Below, piece by piece: positions 9,524 to 19,021 of a stretch of 64,000 nucleotides of DNA (the first letter of the stretch is position 1; each line of letters starts with the position of its first letter). The DNA is from Lachnospiraceae bacterium. Its GTDB lineage: Bacteria; Bacillota; Clostridia; Lachnospirales; Lachnospiraceae. The stretch lies in the NCBI GenBank assembly GCA_910574965.1, contig CAJTDB010000016.1:1-64000 (forward strand). Direction: 5' to 3'. The position numbers and the translations under genes are program-made. The notes under the pieces are model-generated. The model worked only from the letters and a program-made list of their open reading frames with translations, did no database searches and was not told the DNA's origin.

Positions 9524-10041
9524 CAGCACATATTCCTCACTTTCTCTAACAAATCATTTCCATGAACTTTATAAACAAAGTTCAGTTTATCCAGCTCGAT
9601 CTCTATTACATTTCCAATCTCGATCAGAATGTACAGGATCTCCAGTTTGATGCTGCTCCCGGTCCCGGTTCCCTGCTTCGCCTTGCCGCCGGTGATTCCT
9701 TTATTCTTCCCACGGACCACGATCCGCATTGGTTTAAAACTCGTCGCCCCCGAATTATTCACCGTATATTGAATGGATCCTCTCAGAGTGAGTGTCACTG
9801 AATAACTGTCATCTGACAGGATAAACAGGTCTTTATCCATGGTCCGGAACGGGATCTCCATCTCCATGCTCTGAAAATGCCCCAGGGTTGGATCATCAAT
9901 CTCGCCCAGGATACCGGGACCGCTCAAAGTCTCTGTAATGGATTCAAAATCCGGAAGTGTCACTTCATCAGAAATGCCGACCAACCGCGTTCCGTCTTTG
10001 TATACATTGAATGAATTGATCTTTGATGGAATGTTGTACAT
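9523..10041 (-). CDS. Phage major tail tube protein
   Basis: The 172-residue product (MYNIPSKINSFNVYKDG) matches the P2 FII-type tail tube family, with GPGILGEIDDPTLGHFQSMEM and the basic turn VVRGKNKGITGGKAKQGTG. It forms the inner tube around which the sheath contracts. It follows the sheath gene by one base, and its stop overlaps the chaperone start. Confidence 0.92.
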   Translation of the reverse strand: MYNIPSKINSFNVYKDGTRLVGISDEVTLPDFESITETLSGPGILGEIDDPTLGHFQSMEMEIPFRTMDKDLFILSDDSYSVTLTLRGSIQYTVNNSGATSFKPMRIVVRGKNKGITGGKAKQGTGTGSSIKLEILYILIEIGNVIEIELDKLNFVYKVHGNDLLEKVRNMC

Positions 10042-10042
10042 A

Positions 10043-11506
10043 TTACTCCCCTCCTCCTAAAGCCGCTTCCAGCATCAACGGATCAAACTCCAAAATATTC
10101 AGGATGTCTTCCGCCGGTGTATATGGCGCCAGATACTGATGGAACTGAACCTTTCCATTCAGGATATCTGTAATCGGATTTTCGTCTCTGCTGTATGTGA
10201 TCCTTGCGCCGGCGCATTTCCCTTGCGTCGCATAAGAATTTCCTTTGATATTCTCTGCATCACAGATCGATTCAATCAACCGATAGTTCGCCGGATCATC
10301 CACCTTCTGAAAATAACTCCGGATAAAACTGTTTCCCCACCAGCTGAAAAAACGGCGGCAGCAAAACCACCGGTCTTTTGGATCCGTTGTCATCGGATAT
10401 GCAGCGCTGTTATTTCCCCAGGAACGGAATCCATTGAAATTAAGTGCTGTAACAACGCCAAAACTATTTACCGTATTTGCCTGATCCTGATCCATCACCA
10501 CTTCGCTGTCCGTTTCATCGTCCAGACACAGTCCTGTAACGGGCATCGCTTTGTTGCTGGCTGAAAGGTTCGGCACATCATCATTACTAGCATCCGTATA
10601 TGCGGTCATTGCGGAATAGACTGCACTGTAGTAATACACATCATCACTGATCTTCACCTTCGGCCATACCAGCTGCATATGTTCACTTACACATCCCGAT
10701 CTTTCTTTTACTGTTTTTACATCGGTATACTTTACTGCCCCGTCCGGTGTGCAGTCCAGATCAACGATGCATTCACATGTAAAGACTCCATTCACATTCA
10801 GGCATTTGGCCGCCATAACAGAAGCCACGGCCGGATCTTTGGAATATCCCGGAGCAGTGATCAGTCCCGGAGTCATCCCGAAGAGAGGATAGACATGACG
10901 CACAAGTTCCAGACCGCTCTCTTTTCCTGTACTCACATCATAACCGCCAATGATGTCCTCACTCGTAACTTTGGACGGATCGATCTTCTCTCCGGAAACA
11001 TTTAATTCTTTCGCACCGTTTCCAGCTCCTCCTTCCAGAAGCGTAACCACTGCATATCCGTCATTGTCAAAACTGGTCACATAGTCCGTGTCTTTCTGAA
11101 GAACTGTCTCTCCGCTTTCCACAACGAGCGTATCAAGCAGGATTCCCTCCACGTCAATGACTGCCTGCAGTGCGTCTACTGCATAGCTCTTCTTTGTTAC
11201 TGTCCCTTTATGCTTCTTTGGATCCAACACGTTGATCAGCGCGATCGGTGCAACGGAAAACTTTGCAAATGTTGCGCTGATGCTCTGATTTAAGGTGTAA
11301 TCTTTCAGATTTTTAGAATAACCGACCGCGGCGCTGGCCTCTGCCAGGCTGTAAGCAATCTTTACTTTATTTGTAGATCCATATGGATCTTCTGCCAAAT
11401 TGACCGGGGAAATTCCAACTGCAACCTGAAAAGCGGCCGTTCCGATGATCGGCGCTGTAAGGCTGGTTGGATTTTCCTGAATTCGAACTCCATGATGATA
11501 TGCCAT
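10043..11506 (-). CDS. Phage tail sheath protein
   Basis: This 487-residue protein is a contractile tail sheath. It has the N-terminal MAYHHGVRIQENPTSLTAPIIGTA, where the conserved HGV.v.e..ts ... start is clear, and the C-terminal FNGFRSWGNNSAAYP and RWFCCRRFFSWWGNSF typical of the FI family. Its presence makes the phage a myovirus. It starts after a purine-rich ribosome site and is followed directly by the tube gene. Confidence 0.93.
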   Translation of the reverse strand: MAYHHGVRIQENPTSLTAPIIGTAAFQVAVGISPVNLAEDPYGSTNKVKIAYSLAEASAAVGYSKNLKDYTLNQSISATFAKFSVAPIALINVLDPKKHKGTVTKKSYAVDALQAVIDVEGILLDTLVVESGETVLQKDTDYVTSFDNDGYAVVTLLEGGAGNGAKELNVSGEKIDPSKVTSEDIIGGYDVSTGKESGLELVRHVYPLFGMTPGLITAPGYSKDPAVASVMAAKCLNVNGVFTCECIVDLDCTPDGAVKYTDVKTVKERSGCVSEHMQLVWPKVKISDDVYYYSAVYSAMTAYTDASNDDVPNLSASNKAMPVTGLCLDDETDSEVVMDQDQANTVNSFGVVTALNFNGFRSWGNNSAAYPMTTDPKDRWFCCRRFFSWWGNSFIRSYFQKVDDPANYRLIESICDAENIKGNSYATQGKCAGARITYSRDENPITDILNGKVQFHQYLAPYTPAEDILNILEFDPLMLEAALGGGE

Positions 11507-11524
11507 CTCTTATCTCTCCCCCTT

Positions 11525-11818
11525 TTACGTATTATTCTCACTGGCTCTGCAAAACAGGACATTCAGAGCGCTTCCCTCTCTGGCCAGTTCCACATTTGCC
11601 CGTGCCAATCCTGCAACCGGAACAACAAAGGAACGGAAAAATGGCTGCTCACTGATCTTTTTCTTCAATTCCTCCGGAAGCCCATTATTGAACGTGGTGT
11701 ACTGTTTCGCTCCTGGAATATCCGGCCCGATATACACCACAATCTCCGGTTTCTGTGCCGTTTCTTTTATGACGGTCTGTTTAACGACCGGTGTCTGTTT
11801 CTTATCTGTATCGCTCAT
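11525..11818 (-). CDS. Small phage protein before the tail sheath
   Basis: A 97-residue protein (MSDTDKKQTPVVKQ) with IVVYIGPDIPGAKQYTTFNNGLPEELKKKI. I recognise it only as the short protein that often precedes the sheath gene in Firmicute myoprophages; no function is known to me. Its ATG overlaps the previous stop as ATGA, so it is translated with its neighbours. Confidence 0.7.
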   Translation of the reverse strand: MSDTDKKQTPVVKQTVIKETAQKPEIVVYIGPDIPGAKQYTTFNNGLPEELKKKISEQPFFRSFVVPVAGLARANVELAREGSALNVLFCRASENNT

Positions 11819-12333
11819 GCGTACGGATCCTCCCTTCTGACTGCCGCAGTCTCAAACGTAAGATTCATCCCCCCAAAATAAAATGGGTAAGATTCCTCTT
11901 CCGGTAAGGTCCATAAGACCGGATACTGGATCGTATATTTCCCATTTAATACCGGCATCTTTGCGAACCTCTCGTAGACCTTGGCTATGATATTCAAAAC
12001 ATCTTTGTGCCCCTGTTTATCATAATCCGGCTCATAGGTTCCAATGAGCAGAGTTATGTTCGCCTCCTGGGCACTGTTTTCATCTTTGATCTCTCCGTCA
12101 CCGATCTGTACGATAACATACGGATACGGATCTGGAACTGTCTGCTCCTCCGCCAGACCATTCTCCAACAGTTCTTCCGGAATCTTTTCTTCGTCAGAAG
12201 GTTCCGGCATTGGCAGCAACTGTTCAAAAATATGGATACTGCTCATTTCTCCCTGCGGATTCCTGAGACGTATTCCGGAAAGAATCTTTCCAAGTTCCTC
12301 TGCAAGTTCCTCCTGTAAAAAGGCTGCTGTCAT
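11815..12333 (-). CDS. Phage neck/tail-completion candidate, unknown function
   Basis: The 172-residue protein lies between a GPZ-like gene and the small pre-sheath gene. The central part (YPYVIVQIGDGEIKDENSAQEANITLLIGTYEPDYD) looks like the beta-rich core of tail terminator or completion proteins, which is also what the position suggests. No residue-level signature confirms this. Confidence 0.6.
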   Translation of the reverse strand: MTAAFLQEELAEELGKILSGIRLRNPQGEMSSIHIFEQLLPMPEPSDEEKIPEELLENGLAEEQTVPDPYPYVIVQIGDGEIKDENSAQEANITLLIGTYEPDYDKQGHKDVLNIIAKVYERFAKMPVLNGKYTIQYPVLWTLPEEESYPFYFGGMNLTFETAAVRREDPYA

Positions 12334-12336
12334 CTC

Positions 12337-12885
12337 CTATTTCCTCACCACTTTCTGTACCTGGGTTCTCACATTCTGCTTAAGATTTTTCATAATAAGC
12401 GGCTTTACAACTCCATACACTCTCCTTTCACTACCTACAGCTTTAGGAATCGAAAGTGATTTCAGCGGTTTTATTGGATAACGTTCCTTTCCACGTCTTT
12501 GCCACAGCAGTTGATTGATTCCTTTAAATGCTGTTATCCCTCTCGGACCTACAATTCTCTTCAATCCGCCGTTTTTAATGATCTGTGCGCTTGCTCCTTT
12601 CTTTGGTGCAGAAGTCTTGTAATTGGTAATATTCAAAACTTTTCCTTTTACAAAAATAGTTGCATCCAGTCTGGAATTGGTCGCTCTTTGTATCCTCATT
12701 GCCTGAGAAACTTTTCCGGCCTTTACCGTATACTGTTTTCTCACCTGATTCTTTAAGTCGGTTCTCGCCTGTCTTGCCGTCTGGTTGATCGCATTTTTCA
12801 GTACTTTCGGAGCTTGACTCTTCATTTCTCCCAGCTTCTGCTCTACTTTCGCCAGCATATTCCGGTCATATGTGATCTCAATCAA
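12337..12885 (-). CDS. Minor tail protein Z (GPZ-like)
   Basis: A very basic 182-residue protein (AINQTARQARTDLKNQVRKQYTVKAG) with the start and charge pattern of prophage minor tail protein Z, which acts at head-tail joining. Its first codons overlap the upstream connector gene by four bases and the next gene begins three bases after its stop. Confidence 0.7.
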   Translation of the reverse strand: MIEITYDRNMLAKVEQKLGEMKSQAPKVLKNAINQTARQARTDLKNQVRKQYTVKAGKVSQAMRIQRATNSRLDATIFVKGKVLNITNYKTSAPKKGASAQIIKNGGLKRIVGPRGITAFKGINQLLWQRRGKERYPIKPLKSLSIPKAVGSERRVYGVVKPLIMKNLKQNVRTQVQKVVRK

Positions 12886-13214
12886 CTTCTATTCGCCTCC
12901 AAATGCAAAGAATACATTCCGCCTTCATTCAGGCTATCCGTCACAATAAAGGTTGTATGATCAATCAAGACCGGCTTGCCAACTCCCGGAAGCGGACCAA
13001 AGTCCATAGCACTGACATATACCAATGTCTGTTTTCGATATATGCCGTCCATATGACTCTGCATCCGTTTTTCCCGTTCGGTAAGCTCATTATCATCAAT
13101 AATGATCTGCATTTTCTTCCCATTTACTAGATGCGATTCTCCAAACTCATCCAAATTCAAAAAAACATTCCTGATATCCTGACGCAGAAGTTCCTTAAAT
13201 GTCTTTTTACGCAC
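12882..13214 (-). CDS. Head-tail connector candidate
   Basis: A product of about 110 residues with NGKKMQIIIDDNELTEREKRMQ and DGIYRKQTLVYVSAMDFG. It resembles the head-tail attachment proteins of the lambda FII / Gifsy type, by position between capsid genes and GPZ. GTG at 13214 is chosen because AAGGAG lies 8-9 bases upstream and the stop of the preceding small gene overlaps it; a longer ATG start has no ribosome site. Confidence 0.6.
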   Translation of the reverse strand: MRKKTFKELLRQDIRNVFLNLDEFGESHLVNGKKMQIIIDDNELTEREKRMQSHMDGIYRKQTLVYVSAMDFGPLPGVGKPVLIDHTTFIVTDSLNEGGMYSLHLEANRS

Positions 13215-13377
13215 TGGACTTTCTCCTTCCTTTGGATGGCTCCGGCGGAGCACTCCGGCTGCTCCTGGGCGGCGGCTTTCCGATCAAATCCTGCCCTGGC
13301 CCGAATGACGGGAAGGCAGCGCCCGGCAGGCCAACAGGAGCTGTCATCAACCGTGCCTTTCTTTTTTGCTCCATCAT
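13207..13377 (-). CDS. Small Pro/Arg-rich phage protein, 56 residues
   Basis: The frame starts ATGATGGAGCAA, with its ATG overlapping the stop of the DUF2190 gene as ATGA, and ends inside the start of the next gene. The product MMEQKRKARLMTAPVGLPG is rich in Pro, Gly, Arg and Ser in its second half. Both overlaps argue for a translated gene. I do not recognise a family. Confidence 0.55.
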   Translation of the reverse strand: MMEQKRKARLMTAPVGLPGAAFPSFGPGQDLIGKPPPRSSRSAPPEPSKGRRKSSA

Positions 13378-13730
13378 CCGGCGAGTTTCACCAGGACAAC
13401 AGCATCGCCTGCTGCCACCGCCTGTATTACATATCCCGCCAGAGGATAAGCTGCAGGGTCCGTCGTTTTTCCATCTGTGGCGGCAGTCGTGATGCCTGTA
13501 CCGTCAAAATAAACATCCGTTCCCATCTCGATTGCGCCCTCCGCCGTCTTCTGCATTTCGAACACCCCGGTCACATCCACCGATCCAATCTCACCCGGAA
13601 GGATATCCATCCCGGCGACGCCGATATGACCGCCAAAAGAAAGGACTGTTCCAGCTTCAATTTTCTCCTCTGTCTTATTCATGTAATCAAGTGTTTCTCC
13701 CCTTTGCCAATATGCAGCTTTACTCATCAT
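13374..13730 (-). CDS. DUF2190 capsid-associated protein
   Basis: The 118-residue product contains MNKTEEKIEAGTVLSFGGHIG and AAYPLAGYVIQAVAAGDAVVLV, the pattern of DUF2190 proteins encoded right after phage capsid genes, thought to decorate or cement the capsid. It starts 16 bases after the capsid stop and is translationally coupled to the next small gene. Confidence 0.75.
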   Translation of the reverse strand: MMSKAAYWQRGETLDYMNKTEEKIEAGTVLSFGGHIGVAGMDILPGEIGSVDVTGVFEMQKTAEGAIEMGTDVYFDGTGITTAATDGKTTDPAAYPLAGYVIQAVAAGDAVVLVKLAG

Positions 13731-13745
13731 CTTGTCCTCCTCTCC

Positions 13746-15323
13746 TTATGATGCTGCGATCTTTACGCCCGGGTTTTTCGCAATCCCGCGGAAATCTCTC
13801 ACTGCAATGCCCCAGTCAAGATAAATATCCCACTGAAAGCCCAGAACGCCTGGTGTTTCCATTCTTCTTATCGTCGGCATCTCCTGCCCGTTTAGATAGT
13901 CCACCTGGATATGTTTCGCGCTGGCCGTATTGGCTGCCATAAACCACGGAACCGGATTTTCTCCTGCCAGAGCATTAAGCACCGGTGTCTGAACGATATT
14001 CAGCGGATAGTTATACAGCGGATTGATATCATTGTTGTTGCTGCCAACAACCTGCGTACTGTGGAGAATGACCGCGAGTTCAAATTCGTAACCCACCGGC
14101 ACAATGATATGCTGCGGCGTGATATAGACCGCGTCTCCGAACGGGTCTTTCTGATGCTGCATCTGCATGATCATCGACTGTATTGATGCCTGAGACGGCT
14201 TAGAGCCGCTCTTGCACAAATTGCCATGCTTCGCGTTGAACAAATCTTCTTTGTCGAAAATTTTTTCGTTGTTATAAAGCAGGCGGTACACCTGTTTATC
14301 GATTGTCTTTTTCGCCGCCTGTGCATAAAGTCCCGGAACCTCAGTCAGGAAGCCGATGTCATCATTGATAAATGCCTTCCTAGTCATGCTGAATGATCTC
14401 CCATAAGTATCCAACTTACGGTTCGGCATTAATTCGGTCTTTGGGATCATGGGCTTCAATTCTCCATTTTTCGGCACCAGCAAGAAGTCCCCCATTCCCC
14501 CGATAACATACTCATGATCCGCCGTTGTCTTGAAGTCTTTCAGACTTCCTTTTGTCGTCCACGCCTGAAACGTTGTTGGCACCTCATTATAGAGATACAC
14601 GATGCTCTTCCGGATTGTACTGTCAAGGATAGCCGGAAAGGCTGCTGTCGGATTATAAAACTGACGGCAGAGTTCTCCATACATCTCATCCGGCTGCATT
14701 CTCAGAAGCGGCATGACATCATGTCCTTCACGGCTCAAGCATTCGATTGCCAGATCTCTGAGGCTCATAGCGCGAAGCTCATTCGCGCCTTCCGCCGGTG
14801 TTTCTACCTGCACGCCAGCCCGGAGCATAAGCGCGTCCGAAGCCCTCTGACGGAAGGTATCTCCCTCATCTCTGGTAACTCTTACGCCTACCGGCGAACC
14901 TGTCCTTCTCATTCCTTCAAGAATCGCCCCGCGTACCTGTTCCAGGCTGAAACCATTCCGAATATACTCTGACGGATCTGTATCAAAATCCCGACAGAGT
15001 GCCATGATCTCTGTCACCCTCGCGCGTTCTGCTTCCATCTCACTTTTCTGCCCTTCGGCCGCTTCTGTAACCGGTGGTATGACGGTCCGGAATCCTGCTG
15101 CCTGCGGCGTTCCTTCCGGCAGTGACTGGGATGCGCCTGTCCCTCCTGCCATCCCTCTTTCCTGTTCCGCGATCTCCGCATCTGCCTGTTCGATTTCACA
15201 CTGATACCGATTGAATTCTGCCTGTTCCTCTGCCGTGAGCGAGCGATTGCCATCCGCCTTCGCAGCGTTCACAATCGCCTGCTGTTTCCTCATAGCAGCT
15301 TCACGTCCTTCTTTTGGTGTCAC
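13746..15323 (-). CDS. Phage major capsid protein
   Basis: A 525-residue protein. Residues 1-120 are a charged helical region (EEQAEFNRYQCEIEQADAEI) like the delta/scaffold domain of HK97-fold capsids. The rest contains RKSIVYLYNEVPTTFQAW, GRSFSMTRKAFINDDIGFL and DPFGDAVYITPQHIIVP, typical of capsid proteins paired with HK97-type proteases. The protease gene is immediately upstream, and maturation probably removes the N-terminal part. Confidence 0.88.
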   Translation of the reverse strand: MTPKEGREAAMRKQQAIVNAAKADGNRSLTAEEQAEFNRYQCEIEQADAEIAEQERGMAGGTGASQSLPEGTPQAAGFRTVIPPVTEAAEGQKSEMEAERARVTEIMALCRDFDTDPSEYIRNGFSLEQVRGAILEGMRRTGSPVGVRVTRDEGDTFRQRASDALMLRAGVQVETPAEGANELRAMSLRDLAIECLSREGHDVMPLLRMQPDEMYGELCRQFYNPTAAFPAILDSTIRKSIVYLYNEVPTTFQAWTTKGSLKDFKTTADHEYVIGGMGDFLLVPKNGELKPMIPKTELMPNRKLDTYGRSFSMTRKAFINDDIGFLTEVPGLYAQAAKKTIDKQVYRLLYNNEKIFDKEDLFNAKHGNLCKSGSKPSQASIQSMIMQMQHQKDPFGDAVYITPQHIIVPVGYEFELAVILHSTQVVGSNNNDINPLYNYPLNIVQTPVLNALAGENPVPWFMAANTASAKHIQVDYLNGQEMPTIRRMETPGVLGFQWDIYLDWGIAVRDFRGIAKNPGVKIAAS

Positions 15324-15336
15324 TTTTTATACCTCC

Positions 15337-15972
15337 TCATATCTTTCTGTTTTGATTTATTTGAAGTTGTGCTTCAAAACATGATAATGTGTTTCCAGAC
15401 TGCCCCATTCCGCGCCCGACTCCTACAGTTGCATCCGCTGGTACGCTCACGATGCTGATCTCATAAGGCATCCACTGTCTTGCGATCTCACACGGTCCCT
15501 GGAAGCGTCCATCTGTGGATACCTTCCCTGGCTGTACTTCTTCGATCACTCCGATCCGATATCCGATCGAGACGCCTTTCAGTGTTCCGCTCTTTACTTT
15601 CTGGTATATCATCTCCGATTCTTCATCCTGGTCAAATTCAACTTCTGCCATCCCCCTCTGGTTTTCCAGCCAGACACGGTTGATCTTTCCCACGACCCGA
15701 TCACGATTATGGTTGAAAAGAAGCACTCCAATCGTGCTCAGTCTGCTGAGATCCACTGCCTCCGGACTGTGATCCAGAATCTCTTTTCCCCAGTACCGTT
15801 GATAGGGTTCCTCACTCGAAAAAGAAAGAACAAATTTTCGTTCATTTCCTTCCCCATCCATCGCACGTATGCCAGACATATAAAATGCCCGAATCTGATC
15901 ACCTTCCAGTCCCTCTGTTTCCTGACGCTTTCTGTTATCCGTTCGTGCCCCTCTCGGAATCTTCTTCCCCAT
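15337..15972 (-). CDS. HK97-family prohead protease
   Basis: The 211-residue product contains IGVLLFNHNRDRVVGKI, where NH carries the catalytic His, and SGTLKGVSIGYRI, where the GvSiGy motif carries the catalytic Ser of HK97-type prohead proteases. It trims capsid and portal during head maturation. The frame is open further upstream to 16059, but ATG at 15972 (MGKKIPRGART) gives the family length and overlaps the portal end. Confidence 0.85.
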   Translation of the reverse strand: MGKKIPRGARTDNRKRQETEGLEGDQIRAFYMSGIRAMDGEGNERKFVLSFSSEEPYQRYWGKEILDHSPEAVDLSRLSTIGVLLFNHNRDRVVGKINRVWLENQRGMAEVEFDQDEESEMIYQKVKSGTLKGVSIGYRIGVIEEVQPGKVSTDGRFQGPCEIARQWMPYEISIVSVPADATVGVGRGMGQSGNTLSCFEAQLQINQNRKI

Positions 15973-16378
15973 CCAGCTTGTCTTCCGGTGTAAGTTCTGT
16001 CTGTGATTTTCCAAAAATAACTCCTCCCATCTCAAGCCCTTTCTTTCGGGCATATTCAAGCACCACGACGGTCTCGTCTATCTGCTCTTTCCAGTCCTTT
16101 CCATTTTCAGCAGCAATCTGCTGATACGTCTTCTGTCCTGTCTGCAAAGCAATCCTCGTTGCATTTGCCTCTTTCAGCGGATCAATCCACATCTTTGGGA
16201 CCGCCACCCATTCATGTTTAAGATAATTCCTCTTATTCTCCCAGAATCCCGGAATCTGAAACAAACCCGATAGGACACCAGAGATCACGAACGTCTCATA
16301 CACTTCATCCATGAGCACTTCCTGCAGAAGTTCAATATCTTCGATGTAGGTCTGTCCGTCCTCGATGATTCCCTGGAG
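15935..16378 (-). pseudogene. Phage portal protein, C-terminal part (split gene)
   Basis: From the junction the frame reads LQGIIEDGQTYIEDIELLQ and runs 147 codons to TGA or equivalent at 15935, the C-terminal third of a lambda-type (portal_2) portal, including SGLFQIPGFWENKRNYLKHEWV. It has no start of its own upstream of an internal ATG at 16318. It is in register with the N-terminal part at 21853-22938, so the two make a 509-residue portal once the inserted element is gone. Confidence 0.85.
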
Positions 16379-16382
16379 TGCA
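16378..16382. other. Left attachment junction of inserted element (GTGCA)
   Basis: GTGCA here is shared with the right junction at 21852-21856. Phage portal sequence lies to the left and the element's recombinase leader to the right. The short core is typical of large serine recombinases. Confidence 0.75.
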
Positions 16383-16430
16383 TAATCTTAACTGTAAGCA
16401 ACACATATATTGACGCAGGAGGATATGCAC

Positions 16431-18275
16431 ATGAATGATTACAGCAAAATCACAGCCCTTTACTCCCGCCTATCCGTGGGGGACGAGGACAGGGACGGCG
16501 GCGAGCGCAACAGCATACAGAACCAGAAGAAATTTCTGGAAAGCTATGCCAGACAGTTAAAATTAACCAATATCCGGCACTACATTGACGATGACGAAAG
16601 CGGCAGATTTTTTGACCGTTCTGCCTACTCCCGCATGATAGAGGACGTGGAAAACGGCAAAGTCGGCGTGTGCATTATGAAAGATATGACCCGTTGGGGG
16701 CGCGACTATCTCCAAGTGGGAAACGCTATGGAGATTTTCCGCAGAAACAACGTGCGCTTTATCGCGGTAAACAACGGGATAGACAGCGAAAAGCCCGACA
16801 CATTGGAGTTTGCGCCGTTCATCAATATCATGTCAGAGTGGTACGCAAAGGACATCAGCAAGAAAGTGAAAACGGGCATTAAGACCAAAGGCATGAGTGG
16901 CAAGCCAATCGCAACCGAAGCCCCCTATGGTTATGTGAAAGACCCAGACAACAAGGATTTTTGGTTGATTGACGAAGAAGCCGCCGAAATTGTCCGCCTT
17001 ATTTTCCGCCTGTTTCTGGACGGGAAAAACCGAAACCAGATTGCCGTATATCTGAAAAATGAGCAAATCCCGACTCCCACATTCTACATGAAAGACCGTG
17101 GGCAGGGAACGGCAAAAAGCAGGACGCTGAACGAGGAAAACCGCTACAAATGGAATAAGGCGACCTTGACCCGTATCCTCACAAGGCAGGAGTATTGCGG
17201 CGACGTTGTGAACTTCAAGACCACAAAGCATTTCCGCGACAAACGAAACCACTATGTAGACAGAAGCCAGTGGCAGATTACCGAAAATGTCCATGCGCCG
17301 GTTATTGACCGCGCCGATTTTGAAAACGTACAGCGGATTTTAGAAAACGCCCCTGTCAAGCGACCAAACGGGGACGGGGAAATCCACCCTTTGTCGGGCT
17401 TGCTTTTCTGTAAGGACTGCGGCGCAAAAATGCACATACGGATAGATTACAGGAACGGCGGCAAACGGCACGTTGCCTTTTGCAGTGAATACCACAAGGG
17501 GAAAGCCAGAAACCCGAAGTGCCATTCCCCACATATCATGGACGCGGATTTACTCATGCAGACCGTTGCGGACGTGCTGAAAAAAATCGCGGAATACTCC
17601 ATTAGCAACAGGGCGGATTTTGAAGCCTTAGTGAAAAAGAGCCTTGACGTACAGCAGACCGACCGGACGAAGAAACAGCAGAAGCGCGTACCGCAAATCA
17701 CAATGCGGCTTGAACAAATCGAAAAGGTTCTGGATAAGCTGTACGAGGACAACGCACTGGGCGCTATCCCGCAAGACCGTTATGAGCAGATGTCGCAGAA
17801 GTATTCAGAAGAATACTATACACTGAAAGCGGAGCTTGCGGAAATCAAAGAGCAGTTGTCCGCTTTTGAGAACGCGGGAGGACGGGCGCAGAGGTTTGTG
17901 AAGCTGACAGAACGATACGCCGACTTTGCCGAACTCACCCCCGCTATTCTCAACGAGTTTATCAGCAAAATCGAAGTGCATGAGCGCGACCAGAAACGGG
18001 CGAGATACGCCATTCAGCATATCGGGATATACTTCAACCATATCGGAAAATTTGAGAACGAACTGACACAGCTTGCAGAGCCGACAGAGCAGGAAATCAG
18101 ACAAATGCGGGAGGAAATCGAAGAAGCGAAAAAGGAAAAGAGCCGCGCCTACCACCGGGAATATTCCAGAGCCTACCGCGCCAAAAACATTGAAAAGCAA
18201 CGGGAGTATGACCGTATCAAAGCGCGGGAATACAGAGCGAGAAAAAAGGCGCAAGCCGCCGCAACCGCACAGTAA
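16431..18275 (+). CDS. Large serine recombinase (TnpX-like)
   Basis: A 614-residue site-specific recombinase that should integrate and excise the element. The N-terminal resolvase domain begins MNDYSKITALYSRLSVGDED, with S15 of YSRLS as the likely nucleophile and RFFDRSAYSRM further on. A recombinase domain follows (GKPIATEAPYGYVKDP), then a zinc ribbon near residues 320-365 (LLFCKDCGAKMHIR ... CSEYHKGK) and a coiled-coil, basic C-terminus. ATG at 16431 is 8 bases after AGGAGG at 16417-16422; an ATG six bases earlier is too close. Its start is only 50 bases inside the left end. Confidence 0.93.
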   Translation: MNDYSKITALYSRLSVGDEDRDGGERNSIQNQKKFLESYARQLKLTNIRHYIDDDESGRFFDRSAYSRMIEDVENGKVGVCIMKDMTRWGRDYLQVGNAMEIFRRNNVRFIAVNNGIDSEKPDTLEFAPFINIMSEWYAKDISKKVKTGIKTKGMSGKPIATEAPYGYVKDPDNKDFWLIDEEAAEIVRLIFRLFLDGKNRNQIAVYLKNEQIPTPTFYMKDRGQGTAKSRTLNEENRYKWNKATLTRILTRQEYCGDVVNFKTTKHFRDKRNHYVDRSQWQITENVHAPVIDRADFENVQRILENAPVKRPNGDGEIHPLSGLLFCKDCGAKMHIRIDYRNGGKRHVAFCSEYHKGKARNPKCHSPHIMDADLLMQTVADVLKKIAEYSISNRADFEALVKKSLDVQQTDRTKKQQKRVPQITMRLEQIEKVLDKLYEDNALGAIPQDRYEQMSQKYSEEYYTLKAELAEIKEQLSAFENAGGRAQRFVKLTERYADFAELTPAILNEFISKIEVHERDQKRARYAIQHIGIYFNHIGKFENELTQLAEPTEQEIRQMREEIEEAKKEKSRAYHREYSRAYRAKNIEKQREYDRIKAREYRARKKAQAAATAQ

Positions 18276-18354
18276 AACCGAACAGCCGACAGCTAAGAGG
18301 GATTTTCCAATTACGGGAAATCCCTTTTTCACGCCCAAAGAAAGGAGCGACCTA

Positions 18355-18522
18355 TTGACAGAAAAGAACAAAACCCCCACCCCGCCCCGAAAGCCGGACG
18401 GTATCATCACAACGCAGAGGAACGGGCAGACCATTGTTGCGGAGTTGTTTTTCAACCACAGCGGCACAGAAACATTCCACGACAAGATTTTGAAAATGAT
18501 ACTTGCCGACAAGCAGGAATAA
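18355..18522 (+). CDS. tnpW: Transposon-encoded protein TnpW
   Basis: A 55-residue protein with GIITTQRNGQTIVAELFFN and GTETFHDKILKMIL, the pattern of the TnpW proteins that follow the recombinase in TnpX-type elements. The start is TTG at 18355, seven bases after AAAGGAG (18341-18347); no ATG is available. The function is not established. Confidence 0.75.
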   Translation: MTEKNKTPTPPRKPDGIITTQRNGQTIVAELFFNHSGTETFHDKILKMILADKQE

Positions 18523-18615
18523 AACGGGAAAACGGTTATCTGTAAAAATCCATTCCATTCCCATCCCATCCTATCCCATCCAATCCATACCAGACATGAA
18601 AGGAGCGATTGACCC

Positions 18616-19011
18616 GTGGCAAAGACCAAAGCCGAAAAAATCACGAGCATTGAGGAAGAAATCCGACAGCTTGAAAACAGGCGCAGACAGCTTGTGCAGG
18701 AGCAAAAGGCACAGGAACGCAAGGACAGGACGAAACGCCTATGCAAGCGCATGGGGTTTATCGAGAAGCTGCTGCCCGACACCATCCCGCTGACCGAGGA
18801 GCAGTTCAAGACCTTTGTGGAGCAGACCATCGCCACCGACCACAGCCGCCGCGTACTGGACAGCTTGACCGCCCATCCCGCCGCCACAGCCCCCGCACAG
18901 GGCGCAGAAACGGCGGCACAGGGTAACACGCCACCCGCCGCCCAAACCGCCCATACAGCCCGCGAGGGCGGCGCAGACGGGAGCATGAACGGGGGCAGTT
19001 TACAAGGGTAA
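18616..19011 (+). CDS. DUF3847 protein of the mobilizable element
   Basis: A 131-residue protein. Residues 1-40 form a charged coiled coil (KITSIEEEIRQLENRRRQLV), followed by RLCKRMGFIEKLLPDTIPLTEEQF, the DUF3847 core, then an Ala/Pro/Thr-rich tail. Such proteins sit before MobA/MobL genes and may be accessory mobilization proteins. It starts with GTG at 18616, preceded by AAAGGAG at 18599-18605. Confidence 0.75.
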   Translation: MAKTKAEKITSIEEEIRQLENRRRQLVQEQKAQERKDRTKRLCKRMGFIEKLLPDTIPLTEEQFKTFVEQTIATDHSRRVLDSLTAHPAATAPAQGAETAAQGNTPPAAQTAHTAREGGADGSMNGGSLQG

Positions 19012-19021
19012 TGGGCTTACG